Source: Rossellomorea aquimaris
Lineage (GTDB): Bacteria > Bacillota > Bacilli > Bacillales > Bacillaceae_B
Direction: 5' to 3'
Length of the DNA: 64,000 nt
Assembly (NCBI RefSeq): GCF_020172085.1
Contig: NZ_JAIVAT010000003.1
Location: forward strand, 1,488,001 to 1,552,000
The notes under the pieces were generated by a model, which made no database searches, had not been told where the DNA came from, and was given only the letters and a program-made list of their open reading frames with translations. The position numbers and the translations under genes were made by a program. This document shows positions 1 through 7,783 of the stretch, piece by piece; the stretch's first letter is position 1, and the number at the start of each line of letters is the position of its first letter.

Positions 1-795
1 CCTTCCGGATAGCTTTGTCAGTTGAGCAGCTACCATATCATTGGCAAGAGTACCGGTTCCCACTGCCACCTGAACATGATTCGCACTTGTCATTTTCCTT
101 AAGTTCTTTCGCACCTCTTCCATTTCTTGAAGAAATAAACTGCTCCTATGTGAAATAGCTTCCTTTTTAAAGGCATCTTCCACCCTTTTATGACGGGGAA
201 CGGGTCCAGGAAGAAATACATGAGGAAGGGTTTCTTCAGACTTTCGTACCATCAAGCGCCGAAACGCTTTGGTAGAATTCTCAAAACTTTCACGAGTCAG
301 ATACATGGGCTGAAATCTCGCAGCATCTTTACCGACGAGTTTTGCAAACGGACGAAAGCCCATACGCTTATATAGTTTAAGCTGCCGAACAGTACCTGAG
401 ATCAAGGCCATGGTATATCCCTTTTCTAAACAATGTGATAGAAGCACCTCACATAATTGATAGAATACCCTCGTACTCCTATATGTTTCCTTAACAGATA
501 AAAGCCTGATTTCACACAGTACGGAATGTGGGGGCAAATACTCATCCAAGTTGCCCAACTTTTGATCCAACGAAAAAGGTCTGTCAGATCTTACGGCAAT
601 CATTCCCACAACTTCATCTCCAGCCTTTGCGATGACATATGTATTTTCATCGTGAAACCGATCCTTAAGCATGCGACTATCATTTATTTCATGCTGAGGG
701 ATTTCCTCTACGAACGTTTGATAATTTAAAGAGTATATTTGTTGAAATTCATCCGGATCTCTTGCAATCTTATATTGCAACATTTGACTATTCAT
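1..795 (-). CDS. GNAT acyltransferase-class V aminotransferase fusion (3' end outside window)
   Basis: Open frame of 265 codons with no stop, running off the left edge; the ATG at 793-795 follows a strong AGGAGGT site. Residues 1-165 look like a GNAT fold of the autoinducer-synthase/FeeM type (YQTFVEEIPQHE, VVGMIAVRSDRP, LCEIRLLSVKE, LYKRMGFRPF). From about residue 185 a class V PLP aminotransferase begins, with the family's opening pattern (GPVPRHKRVEDAF, ISHRSSLF) and the glycine-rich cofactor loop VAVGTGTLANDMVAA. The PLP lysine would lie beyond the edge. It starts 11 bp after the plsY-like gene, so the two are probably co-transcribed. Substrate is unknown; a role in making an N-acyl or lipid-linked amino compound is inference. 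Domain calls are by motif only. Confidence 0.75.
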   Translation of the reverse strand, partial: MNSQMLQYKIARDPDEFQQIYSLNYQTFVEEIPQHEINDSRMLKDRFHDENTYVIAKAGDEVVGMIAVRSDRPFSLDQKLGNLDEYLPPHSVLCEIRLLSVKETYRSTRVFYQLCEVLLSHCLEKGYTMALISGTVRQLKLYKRMGFRPFAKLVGKDAARFQPMYLTRESFENSTKAFRRLMVRKSEETLPHVFLPGPVPRHKRVEDAFKKEAISHRSSLFLQEMEEVRKNLRKMTSANHVQVAVGTGTLANDMVAAQLTKLSGR

Positions 796-806
796 ACTTG
801 TACCTC

Positions 807-1382
807 CTATGTTTGAACTGAATGGTGAAATGATCGGTTATGGGATAACAGAATAATCACAAATAAAATTCCCAAGCCAGCAGATTTAATGAATGAATCC
901 TCAATCATAATGGCTGTTATGGGAATGGAAGCCATTGAAAGAAAACCGGCTAATGTGTACTTCCTGATTACGATGTAAACACCACCCATCATGATGGCAA
1001 AGACAACGATACTTAACGGACAAAGAAATAAAGCAGAAGCCAAATAGGCGACAATCCCCTTACCGCCATGAAATCCGAGTTGGAAGGGAAATAGATGTCC
1101 CATCACTACCATTAAAGAGCTTAGGATTAAATAGCCTTCTCCCTTGATCAGGACGGATGTGATGAATAATGCGAGAATCACTTTTCCTGCATCAATGAAA
1201 ATCGTCAACAAGAATCCTTTCTTGCCTGCCATCCTTCCTGCATTCGTAGCCCCTACATTCCCGCTTCCGACCTTCCGGATATCCTTTCCAGTGAAAGCTT
1301 TTACAATATAATAAGCTCCTGTTATACTTCCCAGAGCGTAAGAAAGCATCATGATTAGACTTATTGTCAAACTGTGACTCAT
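807..1382 (-). CDS. PlsY-family acyl-phosphate:glycerol-3-phosphate acyltransferase paralogue
   Basis: 191 residues, polytopic membrane protein. It carries the PlsY signatures GSGNVGATNAGR near residue 40 and GHLFPFQLGFHGGKG near residue 95, plus a third loop RKYTLAG near 140. PlsY moves an acyl group from acyl-phosphate to glycerol-3-phosphate, the first acylation in phospholipid synthesis. ATG with GGGAGCAGG site 5' of it. It lies 11 bp before the GNAT-aminotransferase gene in the same direction, which is not the usual plsY setting (next to parE/gyrB genes), so this is probably a second, specialised copy. Its acyl acceptor could differ from glycerol-3-phosphate. Confidence 0.85.
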   Translation of the reverse strand: MSHSLTISLIMMLSYALGSITGAYYIVKAFTGKDIRKVGSGNVGATNAGRMAGKKGFLLTIFIDAGKVILALFITSVLIKGEGYLILSSLMVVMGHLFPFQLGFHGGKGIVAYLASALFLCPLSIVVFAIMMGGVYIVIRKYTLAGFLSMASIPITAIMIEDSFIKSAGLGILFVIILLSHNRSFHHSVQT

Positions 1383-1440
1383 GTTACCTGCTCCCTGCTA
1401 TTCTTATATGTTAATAGACGGTAGAACCATGTAAAAAGTT

Positions 1441-2184
1441 TCATATATTTACCTTTTCTTCTTTCCTTCTCTTCTTAACGATGATAAAAGGGGCATATAA
1501 AATAATAAAAAGAAAAAAACTGACCCCTTCCAAGGAAATCAGATACCAAGGATATTCTCCCAAATAATCAATGGGACTTGCATTATAAGGTTTATGCATG
1601 AGAAACATATAATTCGCTCCAACCATTTTGTTGACTAAATAAGCGAATAAGGCAAACCCATTTAATGCAAAAAATGCCCGGATCAAGGAACCGAATGTCA
1701 GTCTGAACCCTTCGATCCACACCATGTACAAACAAGCTACTACAATCGTTAAATGGGCAAGAAAGAATTGAAAATACCGGAAGTGAGGAAATCCGAAAAA
1801 AAGCTCCGGTGTGATGATGGCTATAAACGCACCTGACATACTGACAAAGAAACCGATTTCAAAGATCCGATAGCTTCTGGTCAACAACATGATGATACAA
1901 AGATACAATGATAATGAACATAGTTGAAATGGCAGGTTGACGGCTACTTCCCAATGATCATTGATGATATACCACACTTGAAAAGACGCCTCACTCAATA
2001 CAAGTAAAACAACCAGGGTCCATTTGAATATTCTTTTCATATTCCCTTGAATACGATGTCTTCCTGCAAATAACCCCACCATGCAGCCAACCGAAACAAG
2101 AATGGCTGCCAAATGAGAAACAGAAAACAACTCAAAAGGATACTCGTCATACCTGAAATTCAATACATCCCAAAACAAACCCAC
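1441..2184 (-). CDS. TIGR02206/YwaF-type integral membrane protein
   Basis: 247 residues with about seven hydrophobic segments. The opening FRYDEYPFELFSVSHLAAI and the internal LPFQLCSLSLYL match the YwaF-like TIGR02206 membrane family, whose function is unknown. Start taken as GTG at 2182-2184 after a GGGGGG tract; a TTG two codons later is an alternative. Stop lies 58 bp upstream of the plsY-like gene, so it may share that transcript. Confidence 0.75.
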   Translation of the reverse strand: MGLFWDVLNFRYDEYPFELFSVSHLAAILVSVGCMVGLFAGRHRIQGNMKRIFKWTLVVLLVLSEASFQVWYIINDHWEVAVNLPFQLCSLSLYLCIIMLLTRSYRIFEIGFFVSMSGAFIAIITPELFFGFPHFRYFQFFLAHLTIVVACLYMVWIEGFRLTFGSLIRAFFALNGFALFAYLVNKMVGANYMFLMHKPYNASPIDYLGEYPWYLISLEGVSFFLFIILYAPFIIVKKRRKEEKVNI

Positions 2185-2246
2185 AATCCCCCCAAACCGA
2201 CTCCATCTATACTATATTCTACCAATACCCCCTCATTTCCTTTATA

Positions 2247-2258
2247 GGGACGGACCTC
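2247..2258. repeat. GGGACGGACCTC dispersed motif, copy 1
   Basis: 12-nt motif in the gap between the YwaF-like gene and the alpha/beta hydrolase gene; the same string recurs at 2310-2321, 6156-6167 (reversed), 7037-7080 (both arms) and 8935-8948, always between genes. Confidence 0.7.
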
Positions 2259-2309
2259 AATTTCCTCATCCACTTTCTTTATTTAGAGCCCTTTTCCATC
2301 ATTTCTGCA

Positions 2310-2321
2310 GGGACGGACCTC
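2310..2321. repeat. GGGACGGACCTC dispersed motif, copy 2
   Basis: Second copy in the same gap, 52 bp downstream of copy 1 and in the same orientation. Confidence 0.7.
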
Positions 2322-2383
2322 TTCATTTATCTATATTATTCTCGACATTCCATTGCCCCCACACTTGACCCTTTCACAAATAA

Positions 2384-2415
2384 AAAATCCCACTTCATCA
2401 TTGAAATGGGATTTT
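2384..2415 (-). terminator. Intrinsic terminator of the alpha/beta hydrolase gene
   Basis: Inverted repeat AAAATCCCA / TGGGATTTT with a 14-nt loop; a run of T follows on the minus strand. It begins 4 bp after the hydrolase stop codon. Confidence 0.8.
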
Positions 2416-2419
2416 CAAG

Positions 2420-3217
2420 CTATTGAACCTTTCGCAGCGGAAGATTCTGATTGTTATAAATGAAATCGAGGGCAAGCCGGTTAAACTCAGATGGCTTTTC
2501 TACATTGCAAACGTGTCCGCAATCCTCAAGAAATACTTTCACAGCAGAAGAATCCCCTTTTGTGTCTTCATCAAGTGAATCAACAAAAAGATGATCTTCT
2601 TTTCCTGATATATAGAGCTTCGGGATATGTGCTGCCCTTTCCTGTACGCAGGCGTAAGTTGCTTTAATATAGGGTGTAAGTCGATACCACGCCAGAAAAT
2701 CCTGTCGTTTCATTCTCTTCGCTTCCCGAATAAACAACTTTCTTGAAATACTATGATTGCTTTTTGGCATCATGACATATGCGAATAACTTATATAACCA
2801 CATGAATGGAATCAATTTTTTGACCGCATGACCAATATGCAACAGGGTGTTTGAGAATAACGTAAAACGCGTGATGCATCCTCCCAAAACCGCTGATTTC
2901 ACACGCTCGGGTGCTTGTTGCATTAAATGGTGAATGACCACTGAACCGAGGGATATCCCAATAAAATGGGCCCGCTCAATCTTGATCTCATCCAGCACTT
3001 CCACGACTTCACGTACAATTAAATCAATCGTAAAAGGTTCATCATACGATTCCACCCCTGGCGATTTGCCATGACCAGGCAAGTGAATCGTCACTACATT
3101 GTAGTACTTTTTAAAGGTTTCCAATTGCTTGCAAAAAATCTTTGACGTCCCTCCAATTCCATGAAGGAAAACCACATACTCTTTGCCGACTCCCTGATGT
3201 ACGGTGTATTCTAGCAT
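2420..3217 (-). CDS. Alpha/beta-hydrolase fold protein
   Basis: 265 residues. Oxyanion region FLHGIGGTSKIF near residue 20, nucleophile elbow FIGISLGS (Ser near residue 93), acid candidate in the GKEDHLF segment and catalytic His in DCGHVCNVEKP near the C-terminus: a complete Ser-Asp-His set. No signal peptide, so cytoplasmic. ATG follows AAGGAG. Such enzymes hydrolyse esters or related substrates; the substrate cannot be read from sequence. Single-gene unit with its own terminator. Confidence 0.85.
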   Translation of the reverse strand: MLEYTVHQGVGKEYVVFLHGIGGTSKIFCKQLETFKKYYNVVTIHLPGHGKSPGVESYDEPFTIDLIVREVVEVLDEIKIERAHFIGISLGSVVIHHLMQQAPERVKSAVLGGCITRFTLFSNTLLHIGHAVKKLIPFMWLYKLFAYVMMPKSNHSISRKLFIREAKRMKRQDFLAWYRLTPYIKATYACVQERAAHIPKLYISGKEDHLFVDSLDEDTKGDSSAVKVFLEDCGHVCNVEKPSEFNRLALDFIYNNQNLPLRKVQ

Positions 3218-3489
3218 CTATTTCTCCTTAAAAACAGCACAACCTACCAAAAGTGTGGAATGGATCACGCGGTTGAACCAGACGGATCATCAATAAGATC
3301 ATCGGTTTGGATCTACCTGACATGAAGCACTCTACTCTCTTGAAGCCTTACCTTAATGTATCTTTATTCTATCTTACCTTAAGGTTCTTTGTCATATAGA
3401 TTCTGAAGAAATTCCGAACTTTTTGTGTTATCAGATTGTAATTTCACCATTATTTTTATTCGTTTCGTCCCTTACATGTAGTCAAATAT

Positions 3490-3627
3490 CTACCTTAAAG
3501 TATAAAACGTTGATAAAACCATTGAACATTTATACCTGACAAAATGTTTGCATCTACTCTTTATACTATCCATGTTAAGCACGGTAAGGATTCCTACTAA
3601 ACATATAAATACGATTTTTGAATACAT
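3490..3627 (-). CDS. Small hydrophobic protein downstream of the DUF3231 gene
   Basis: 45-codon frame with ATG at 3625-3627 placed 5 nt after a near-perfect GGGGGAG ribosome site, 17 bp after the DUF3231 stop. Residues 4-18 form one hydrophobic helix (IVFICLVGILTVLN); the tail is basic and polar. No family recognised. The ribosome site and tight spacing are the main support; conservation is untested. The rest of the gap (3218-3489) shows nothing clear. Confidence 0.4.
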   Translation of the reverse strand: MYSKIVFICLVGILTVLNMDSIKSRCKHFVRYKCSMVLSTFYTLR

Positions 3628-3644
3628 ATTACTCCCCCATATCT

Positions 3645-4646
3645 TTATTCACATATGCTGCCTCGATCTTCCTGTTGCGGAGGCTGCTCCATCCAACCTC
3701 TTTCCACTAAGAGTTTGAGGCCATCAGACCCATATTTCATAATTTCCGTCACAAACAGTGTGTAATGAACAGCCAGGTCCTTTCTTGTTGACATCGTTAT
3801 AGCATGACAAAGCGTCGTCAGACCGACTGAGTTCGAAGAAGATATAAAAAACAACATCAACTTCTCTGAAAACGGTGGCTTTGTAGAGGCAGTAATCTCC
3901 ATGGAAACTGGATACGTCGGAAATGCATCGTCTTTCACAAGTACATGATTAAACGTCGTAATCTGCTTTTCACTCAGTTTTTTCCCTTTCCTTAAATAAT
4001 CCTTTACTTCTTTGTCTTTAGACGTTTGTATGAATCCTTTCAATAAAATGATGCCTATGCAATTCCGCTCAATCACAAAGAATAATTCACTCAGTTCGAG
4101 GGCGTTCAGTGGCCTCTTATCCCCTAACCAGCTTTCCATCAAGGAGGGCTGATGAGAAATATACTGTATGGATTGAGGGTAATTCATTTTAGGTGGCCGG
4201 TCATAAATTCCTTTTTCCAACATCAATTGCAAGGATTGTTTATACAATGTTAGAGCTTTCGTCAGGCACTGTTCGAAAAGGTCATACACATCTGAACGGG
4301 CAACAGCCCCCACAATTGTCGTGTAGTGACTACTTGTGACCTGACCCCCTCTATAGACAAAGCTCAGAGCAAATAAATCCGAGTAAAGAGGTGGTGCCTT
4401 TGTATCTACATCCTTTTCTGTGAAGCCATTCGGAATCGGAAAGCCTTCAGAAATATAAAGGTTTCTGATTTTATTCATCGTTTCAATATTCGTCATCAAA
4501 CTTTCCTCAACAACGGATTTGATCCTTTCGTCTTTCAGGTATGTAAGAAAATGTGTGTAAAAGCAATTAAGCGCCGAGCACTTAATATAAGTCGTCCATA
4601 ATGCGGAGATTTCTGCAGTAGTCAATTTGATGTCTTGGTCCTCCAT
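3645..4646 (-). CDS. DUF3231 protein (duplicated ferritin-like helical domain)
   Basis: 333 residues made of two related helical halves: residues 8-150 (LTTAEISALWTTYIKCS, later SSHYTTIVGAVARSDVYDLF) and 175-330 (LNALELSELFFVIERNCI, later VGLTTLCHAITMSTRKDLA). This layout is typical of DUF3231, common in sporulating Bacillaceae and of unknown role. ATG after AAAGGAGTCG. No signal peptide. Possibly co-transcribed with the small hydrophobic ORF that follows. Confidence 0.8.
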   Translation of the reverse strand: MEDQDIKLTTAEISALWTTYIKCSALNCFYTHFLTYLKDERIKSVVEESLMTNIETMNKIRNLYISEGFPIPNGFTEKDVDTKAPPLYSDLFALSFVYRGGQVTSSHYTTIVGAVARSDVYDLFEQCLTKALTLYKQSLQLMLEKGIYDRPPKMNYPQSIQYISHQPSLMESWLGDKRPLNALELSELFFVIERNCIGIILLKGFIQTSKDKEVKDYLRKGKKLSEKQITTFNHVLVKDDAFPTYPVSMEITASTKPPFSEKLMLFFISSSNSVGLTTLCHAITMSTRKDLAVHYTLFVTEIMKYGSDGLKLLVERGWMEQPPQQEDRGSICE

Positions 4647-4844
4647 CTTACGACTCCTTTTCTTTTTACTATAGTGTTTTCCTAATGTTGTAAATTATTC
4701 TCCATTCATTGGTCATGTATCTATAGTCTCAGCTGTCATATTCCATTAATCCAATGTTCACACAAGCTTTTCAAACATGATGAATTTCTTTCAAATTCAT
4801 ATTATATCCTTATTTTGAGTTTACTTCAGAAGGGAGAATGTAAA

Positions 4845-5738
4845 ATGAATACACTAGTAAAGAAAGTTTGTTTATCTGCGGCAATGATTGGGCTAGGCGC
4901 CTCTTCCGTTCAGCCTGCACTTGCGGAAACTGGTCATCCAGCAATGAATGACAACCAAATCTTGAACATTGCGCACAGAGGAGGATCTGGATATGCTCCA
5001 GAGCATACTCTTCCATCTTATGAACTGGGAGACGAAATGGGAGGGGACTACATAGAGCTTGATCTGCAGATGACAAAAGACGGTGAATTGATTGCCATGC
5101 ATGATGAAACGCTTGATCGAACAACTGATGGAACTGGACTGGTAAAAGATTATACACTGGCAGAAATCAAGGGTTTGGATGCTGGTTCATGGTTTAATGA
5201 TATGCACCCTGATATGGCCAAGCCTGAATACAATGGCTTGAAGGTTCAAACGCTTGAAGAAATCATCCAACACTTTGGAAAAGACAAGCACTACTACATT
5301 GAAACAAAATCTCCTGAAGTATATCCAGGTATGGAGAAAAAATTACTTCAAATTCTGAATGAGTACAATCTGATAAGGAAAAATGGACCTTCAAGTAAAG
5401 TGATCATACAGTCCTTTAGTGAAGAAAGTCTTCAAAAAGTACATGATATGAACGAAGATATCCCACTTGTTCAATTAATTGATTATAAGACGGATGCCAC
5501 TATTACGGAAGATGAGCTTGACCACTACGAGGAATATGCAGTTGGTCTTGGAATGAGCTATAAAAAGATCGATGAAGAATATGTAGAGAAAGTACGAGAT
5601 CATGACCTTTTGGTCCACCCTTACACCGTCTTGGAAAAAGAAGATATGAAAAAATTGATCGAGTGGGGCGTGACAGGAATGTTCACCAACTACCCTGATC
5701 GTTTAGAAGAAGTATTAAAAGAAATGAAGAAGAAGTGA
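4845..5738 (+). CDS. glpQ: Secreted glycerophosphodiester phosphodiesterase (GlpQ-like)
   Basis: 297 residues. Signal peptide at 1-28 (KKVCLSAAMIGLGASSVQPALA, cleaved after ALA). The GDPD core follows: HRGGSGYAPEHTLPSY with catalytic His-Arg, then EXD in YIELDLQMTKDGELIAMHD with the second catalytic His, Mg/Ca ligands and the C-terminal GMFTNYPDRL. It hydrolyses glycerophosphodiesters to sn-glycerol-3-phosphate and alcohol outside the cell. The frame opens at a TTG (4815), but the ATG at 4845 is preceded by AAGGGAGAATG at good spacing and starts the signal peptide correctly. Divergent from DUF3231. Confidence 0.92.
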   Translation: MNTLVKKVCLSAAMIGLGASSVQPALAETGHPAMNDNQILNIAHRGGSGYAPEHTLPSYELGDEMGGDYIELDLQMTKDGELIAMHDETLDRTTDGTGLVKDYTLAEIKGLDAGSWFNDMHPDMAKPEYNGLKVQTLEEIIQHFGKDKHYYIETKSPEVYPGMEKKLLQILNEYNLIRKNGPSSKVIIQSFSEESLQKVHDMNEDIPLVQLIDYKTDATITEDELDHYEEYAVGLGMSYKKIDEEYVEKVRDHDLLVHPYTVLEKEDMKKLIEWGVTGMFTNYPDRLEEVLKEMKKK

Positions 5739-5752
5739 TCATGTGGAAATAG

Positions 5753-5782
5753 AAAGAGCTGCCCCGGTCGGCAGCTCTTTTT
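5753..5782 (+). terminator. Terminator of glpQ (probably bidirectional)
   Basis: AAAGAGCTGCC / GGCAGCTCTTT stem of 11 bp with a 6-nt loop and T tract; overlaps the stop of the convergent CxxC gene. Confidence 0.85.
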
Positions 5783-6080
5783 ATGATCCCTTCTTATATT
5801 CATATTTGACGAATAACGGTAGGAAAATTGAAATGACAAACGCCATTAACACAATCAGGAAAAAAGTTACCGGTTTTGACAATCCTTGTTCAGGAGCAAT
5901 CAATAAACCGAATACAACTGCAGGCACTAAAATGAGAAAGGAAACAATAAATTTGGAAACTGAACTAATTGTATGCCTTTTTCCACATTGACTACATTCT
6001 ATTGGTGAATAAGATTTCCATATGGAAAACAAAAGCTCTTTCCATCTAAATTGATTCTTACATCCATTACACTTCTGCAA
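5781..6080 (-). CDS. Cxxc_20_cxxc-type zinc-ribbon membrane protein
   Basis: 99 residues. N-terminal ribbon with CNGC and, about 20 residues on, CSQC, matching the TIGR04104 cxxc_20_cxxc family; then two membrane helices (KFIVSFLILVPAVVFGLLI and the following one) and a basic tail. The frame can be extended to an ATG at 6104, but the TTG at 6078-6080 sits 6 nt after AGGGGGA and gives the family's usual start, so I prefer it. Function unknown. Confidence 0.7.
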   Translation of the reverse strand: MQKCNGCKNQFRWKELLFSIWKSYSPIECSQCGKRHTISSVSKFIVSFLILVPAVVFGLLIAPEQGLSKPVTFFLIVLMAFVISIFLPLFVKYEYKKGS

Positions 6081-6155
6081 AGCACTTCCCCCTATATAGC
6101 ACAACTTTATTATTTTATTTTATCATTTTTCTACTGCTAGTTATAGCCGATATTC

Positions 6156-6167
6156 GAGGTCCGTCCC
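6156..6167. repeat. GGGACGGACCTC dispersed motif, copy 3 (reverse)
   Basis: Written GAGGTCCGTCCC on the plus strand, in the gap before the metallo-hydrolase gene. Confidence 0.65.
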
Positions 6168-6260
6168 ACTTTCTTTCATGAAAAAATATAATCCATGCAG
6201 GATTTTTCCCGTTTCATTCGAATATTGTACTATAACACTAATTCTCAAGGAGTAACTGAA

Positions 6261-7037
6261 TTGATACAATCATTTAAATTAGACGTTCAAACATTTGGTC
6301 AAAAAATGCCCGTTTATTTTTTTCAAGTTGATGATGTTCTAATAGATACCGGGCCATATAGTATGAAAAATGAAGTTCGTTCGATTGTGAAAGATCTACC
6401 TATCAAAAGGGTCATTCATACTCATCACCATGAGGACCACACGGGCAATAGTGCTTGGATTGAAAGATTTTATTCCATTCCTCAATGGATTCATCCCTTG
6501 GGAGTAAACGCATGCAAACAGAGGACCAAGCTTCCATTCTACCGAGCCTTGTTCTGGCACAATCGTGCACCATTTCATCCTAGAGCTCTTCAGGAAGATG
6601 TGTTCGTTACCGAGCATCATTCATTCCAAATTGTCCATACTCCTGGCCATGCCGAGGATCACATTGTTCTTATTGATGAAGAGAAGGGGATTTGCTTCTC
6701 AGGGGATTTATATTTATTTCATTCGCCCACTTCCAATTTCTCATTTGAATCCGTTCCCGAATTGATCCGCTCCATTAATAAGACACTGTCATACTCTTTT
6801 CAAGAAGTCTATTGCTCTCATCAAGGTCATTTGAAGCATGGTAGAAAGTTATTAGAGAAGAAAAGAGATTACCTTCTTAATCTTCAAGATAACGTAAAGA
6901 AGGCTCATCTCGAAGGAAAATCAACCAAAGAAATACGCAAACACCTTTTGCCCAAAAACAAACTCTTTCAATACATCTCACTGTTTGAAAACTCGCCCAC
7001 ACACACCGTCAAATCGATCATTAAAGAAATATCCTAA
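6261..7037 (+). CDS. MBL-fold metallo-hydrolase
   Basis: 258 residues from a TTG placed 8 nt after AAGGAG (an upstream ATG at 6195 lacks a ribosome site). Metal motif HTHHHEDHTGN near residue 60, then HTPGHAEDHIVL and GDLYLFHSP supply the remaining His/Asp ligands; final His in YCSHQGHLK. This is the dizinc hydrolase core of the glyoxalase II/lactonase superfamily; the substrate is not predictable. Convergent with the YitT-type gene across a perfect palindrome. Confidence 0.85.
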   Translation: MIQSFKLDVQTFGQKMPVYFFQVDDVLIDTGPYSMKNEVRSIVKDLPIKRVIHTHHHEDHTGNSAWIERFYSIPQWIHPLGVNACKQRTKLPFYRALFWHNRAPFHPRALQEDVFVTEHHSFQIVHTPGHAEDHIVLIDEEKGICFSGDLYLFHSPTSNFSFESVPELIRSINKTLSYSFQEVYCSHQGHLKHGRKLLEKKRDYLLNLQDNVKKAHLEGKSTKEIRKHLLPKNKLFQYISLFENSPTHTVKSIIKEIS

Positions 7038-7080
7038 ATAAAAGGTCCGTCCCTCATCAAAGAGGGACGGACCTTTTATT
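7037..7080. terminator. Perfect 19-bp palindrome acting as bidirectional terminator, built from the GGGACGGACC motif
   Basis: Arms 7037-7055 and 7062-7080 are exact reverse complements around a 6-nt loop, with A-rich and T-rich ends on both strands. Each arm contains one GGGACGGACC unit. It separates two convergent genes and touches both stop codons. Confidence 0.85.
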
Positions 7081-7685
7081 CAATAGTTTTCCAGTCTTGG
7101 AATCCTGCCTTTGATATCGAAGTTGTTGATGAAATCAAGAGTCCTTGTTCCGATATACTGACAAACAATGGCATATATAATAAGGCTGAAATCGACAACG
7201 ATACCTGTTAGGAGCAATACACTTCCATTAATAAAGAATAGAGTCCTCCCAGGAGAATACCCTTTCAGTTTTGATATAATGAGTGCTAAAATGTCCATTC
7301 CCCCTGAAGAAGCTCCCATCCTGAAGAGAATCCCGACCCCGATACCAAAAAGGATGCTTCCAATGAAGAGATCCACGTACACAAATGAAACAGTGCCCGC
7401 TACAACTTGATCCGAGATATCTACAACCACTGATGTAACGGATACACAATACATGGTCCAAATGGCATTTTCCTTACCCAGCCATTTCGCAGCTGCCCCC
7501 AATAAACATACATTCATCACCCAAAGGGTAACGGCAAAAGGAATATGCAGCAGGTAATGAAACAGAACACTCACACTTGCTGCTCCACCCGAAGGAATGA
7601 GGTGTGGAAACAAAAATACAGCCATAGCCAGACCTTGTATACTTGCGCCTAATGCTAACATTACAGCTTTTCTCAAAATCCTCAT
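7080..7685 (-). CDS. YitT/YczE-type membrane protein
   Basis: 201 residues, five to six hydrophobic segments. LMAVFLFPHLIPSGGAASVSVLFHYLL-like and RMGASSGGMDILALI patterns (glycine pairs in re-entrant loops) resemble the YitT/DUF161 and YczE family. Function unknown. ATG at 7683-7685. Only the N-terminal membrane unit is present; the soluble DUF2179 domain of full YitT proteins is missing, so it is the short form. Confidence 0.75.
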   Translation of the reverse strand: MRILRKAVMLALGASIQGLAMAVFLFPHLIPSGGAASVSVLFHYLLHIPFAVTLWVMNVCLLGAAAKWLGKENAIWTMYCVSVTSVVVDISDQVVAGTVSFVYVDLFIGSILFGIGVGILFRMGASSGGMDILALIISKLKGYSPGRTLFFINGSVLLLTGIVVDFSLIIYAIVCQYIGTRTLDFINNFDIKGRIPRLENY

Positions 7686-7783
7686 ATCACTGCTCCCGAT
7701 TCTGTAAATAAACTCTATCTCATAGTCTAGTAGCTATTTATAGATTCTGCAACATCCATTTCGCCCATGATCCTCTGTTTTCC

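Noticed and set aside
4810..5157. Minus-strand frames opposite glpQ
   Set aside because: Antisense shadows of a gene with a clear signal peptide and GDPD motifs.
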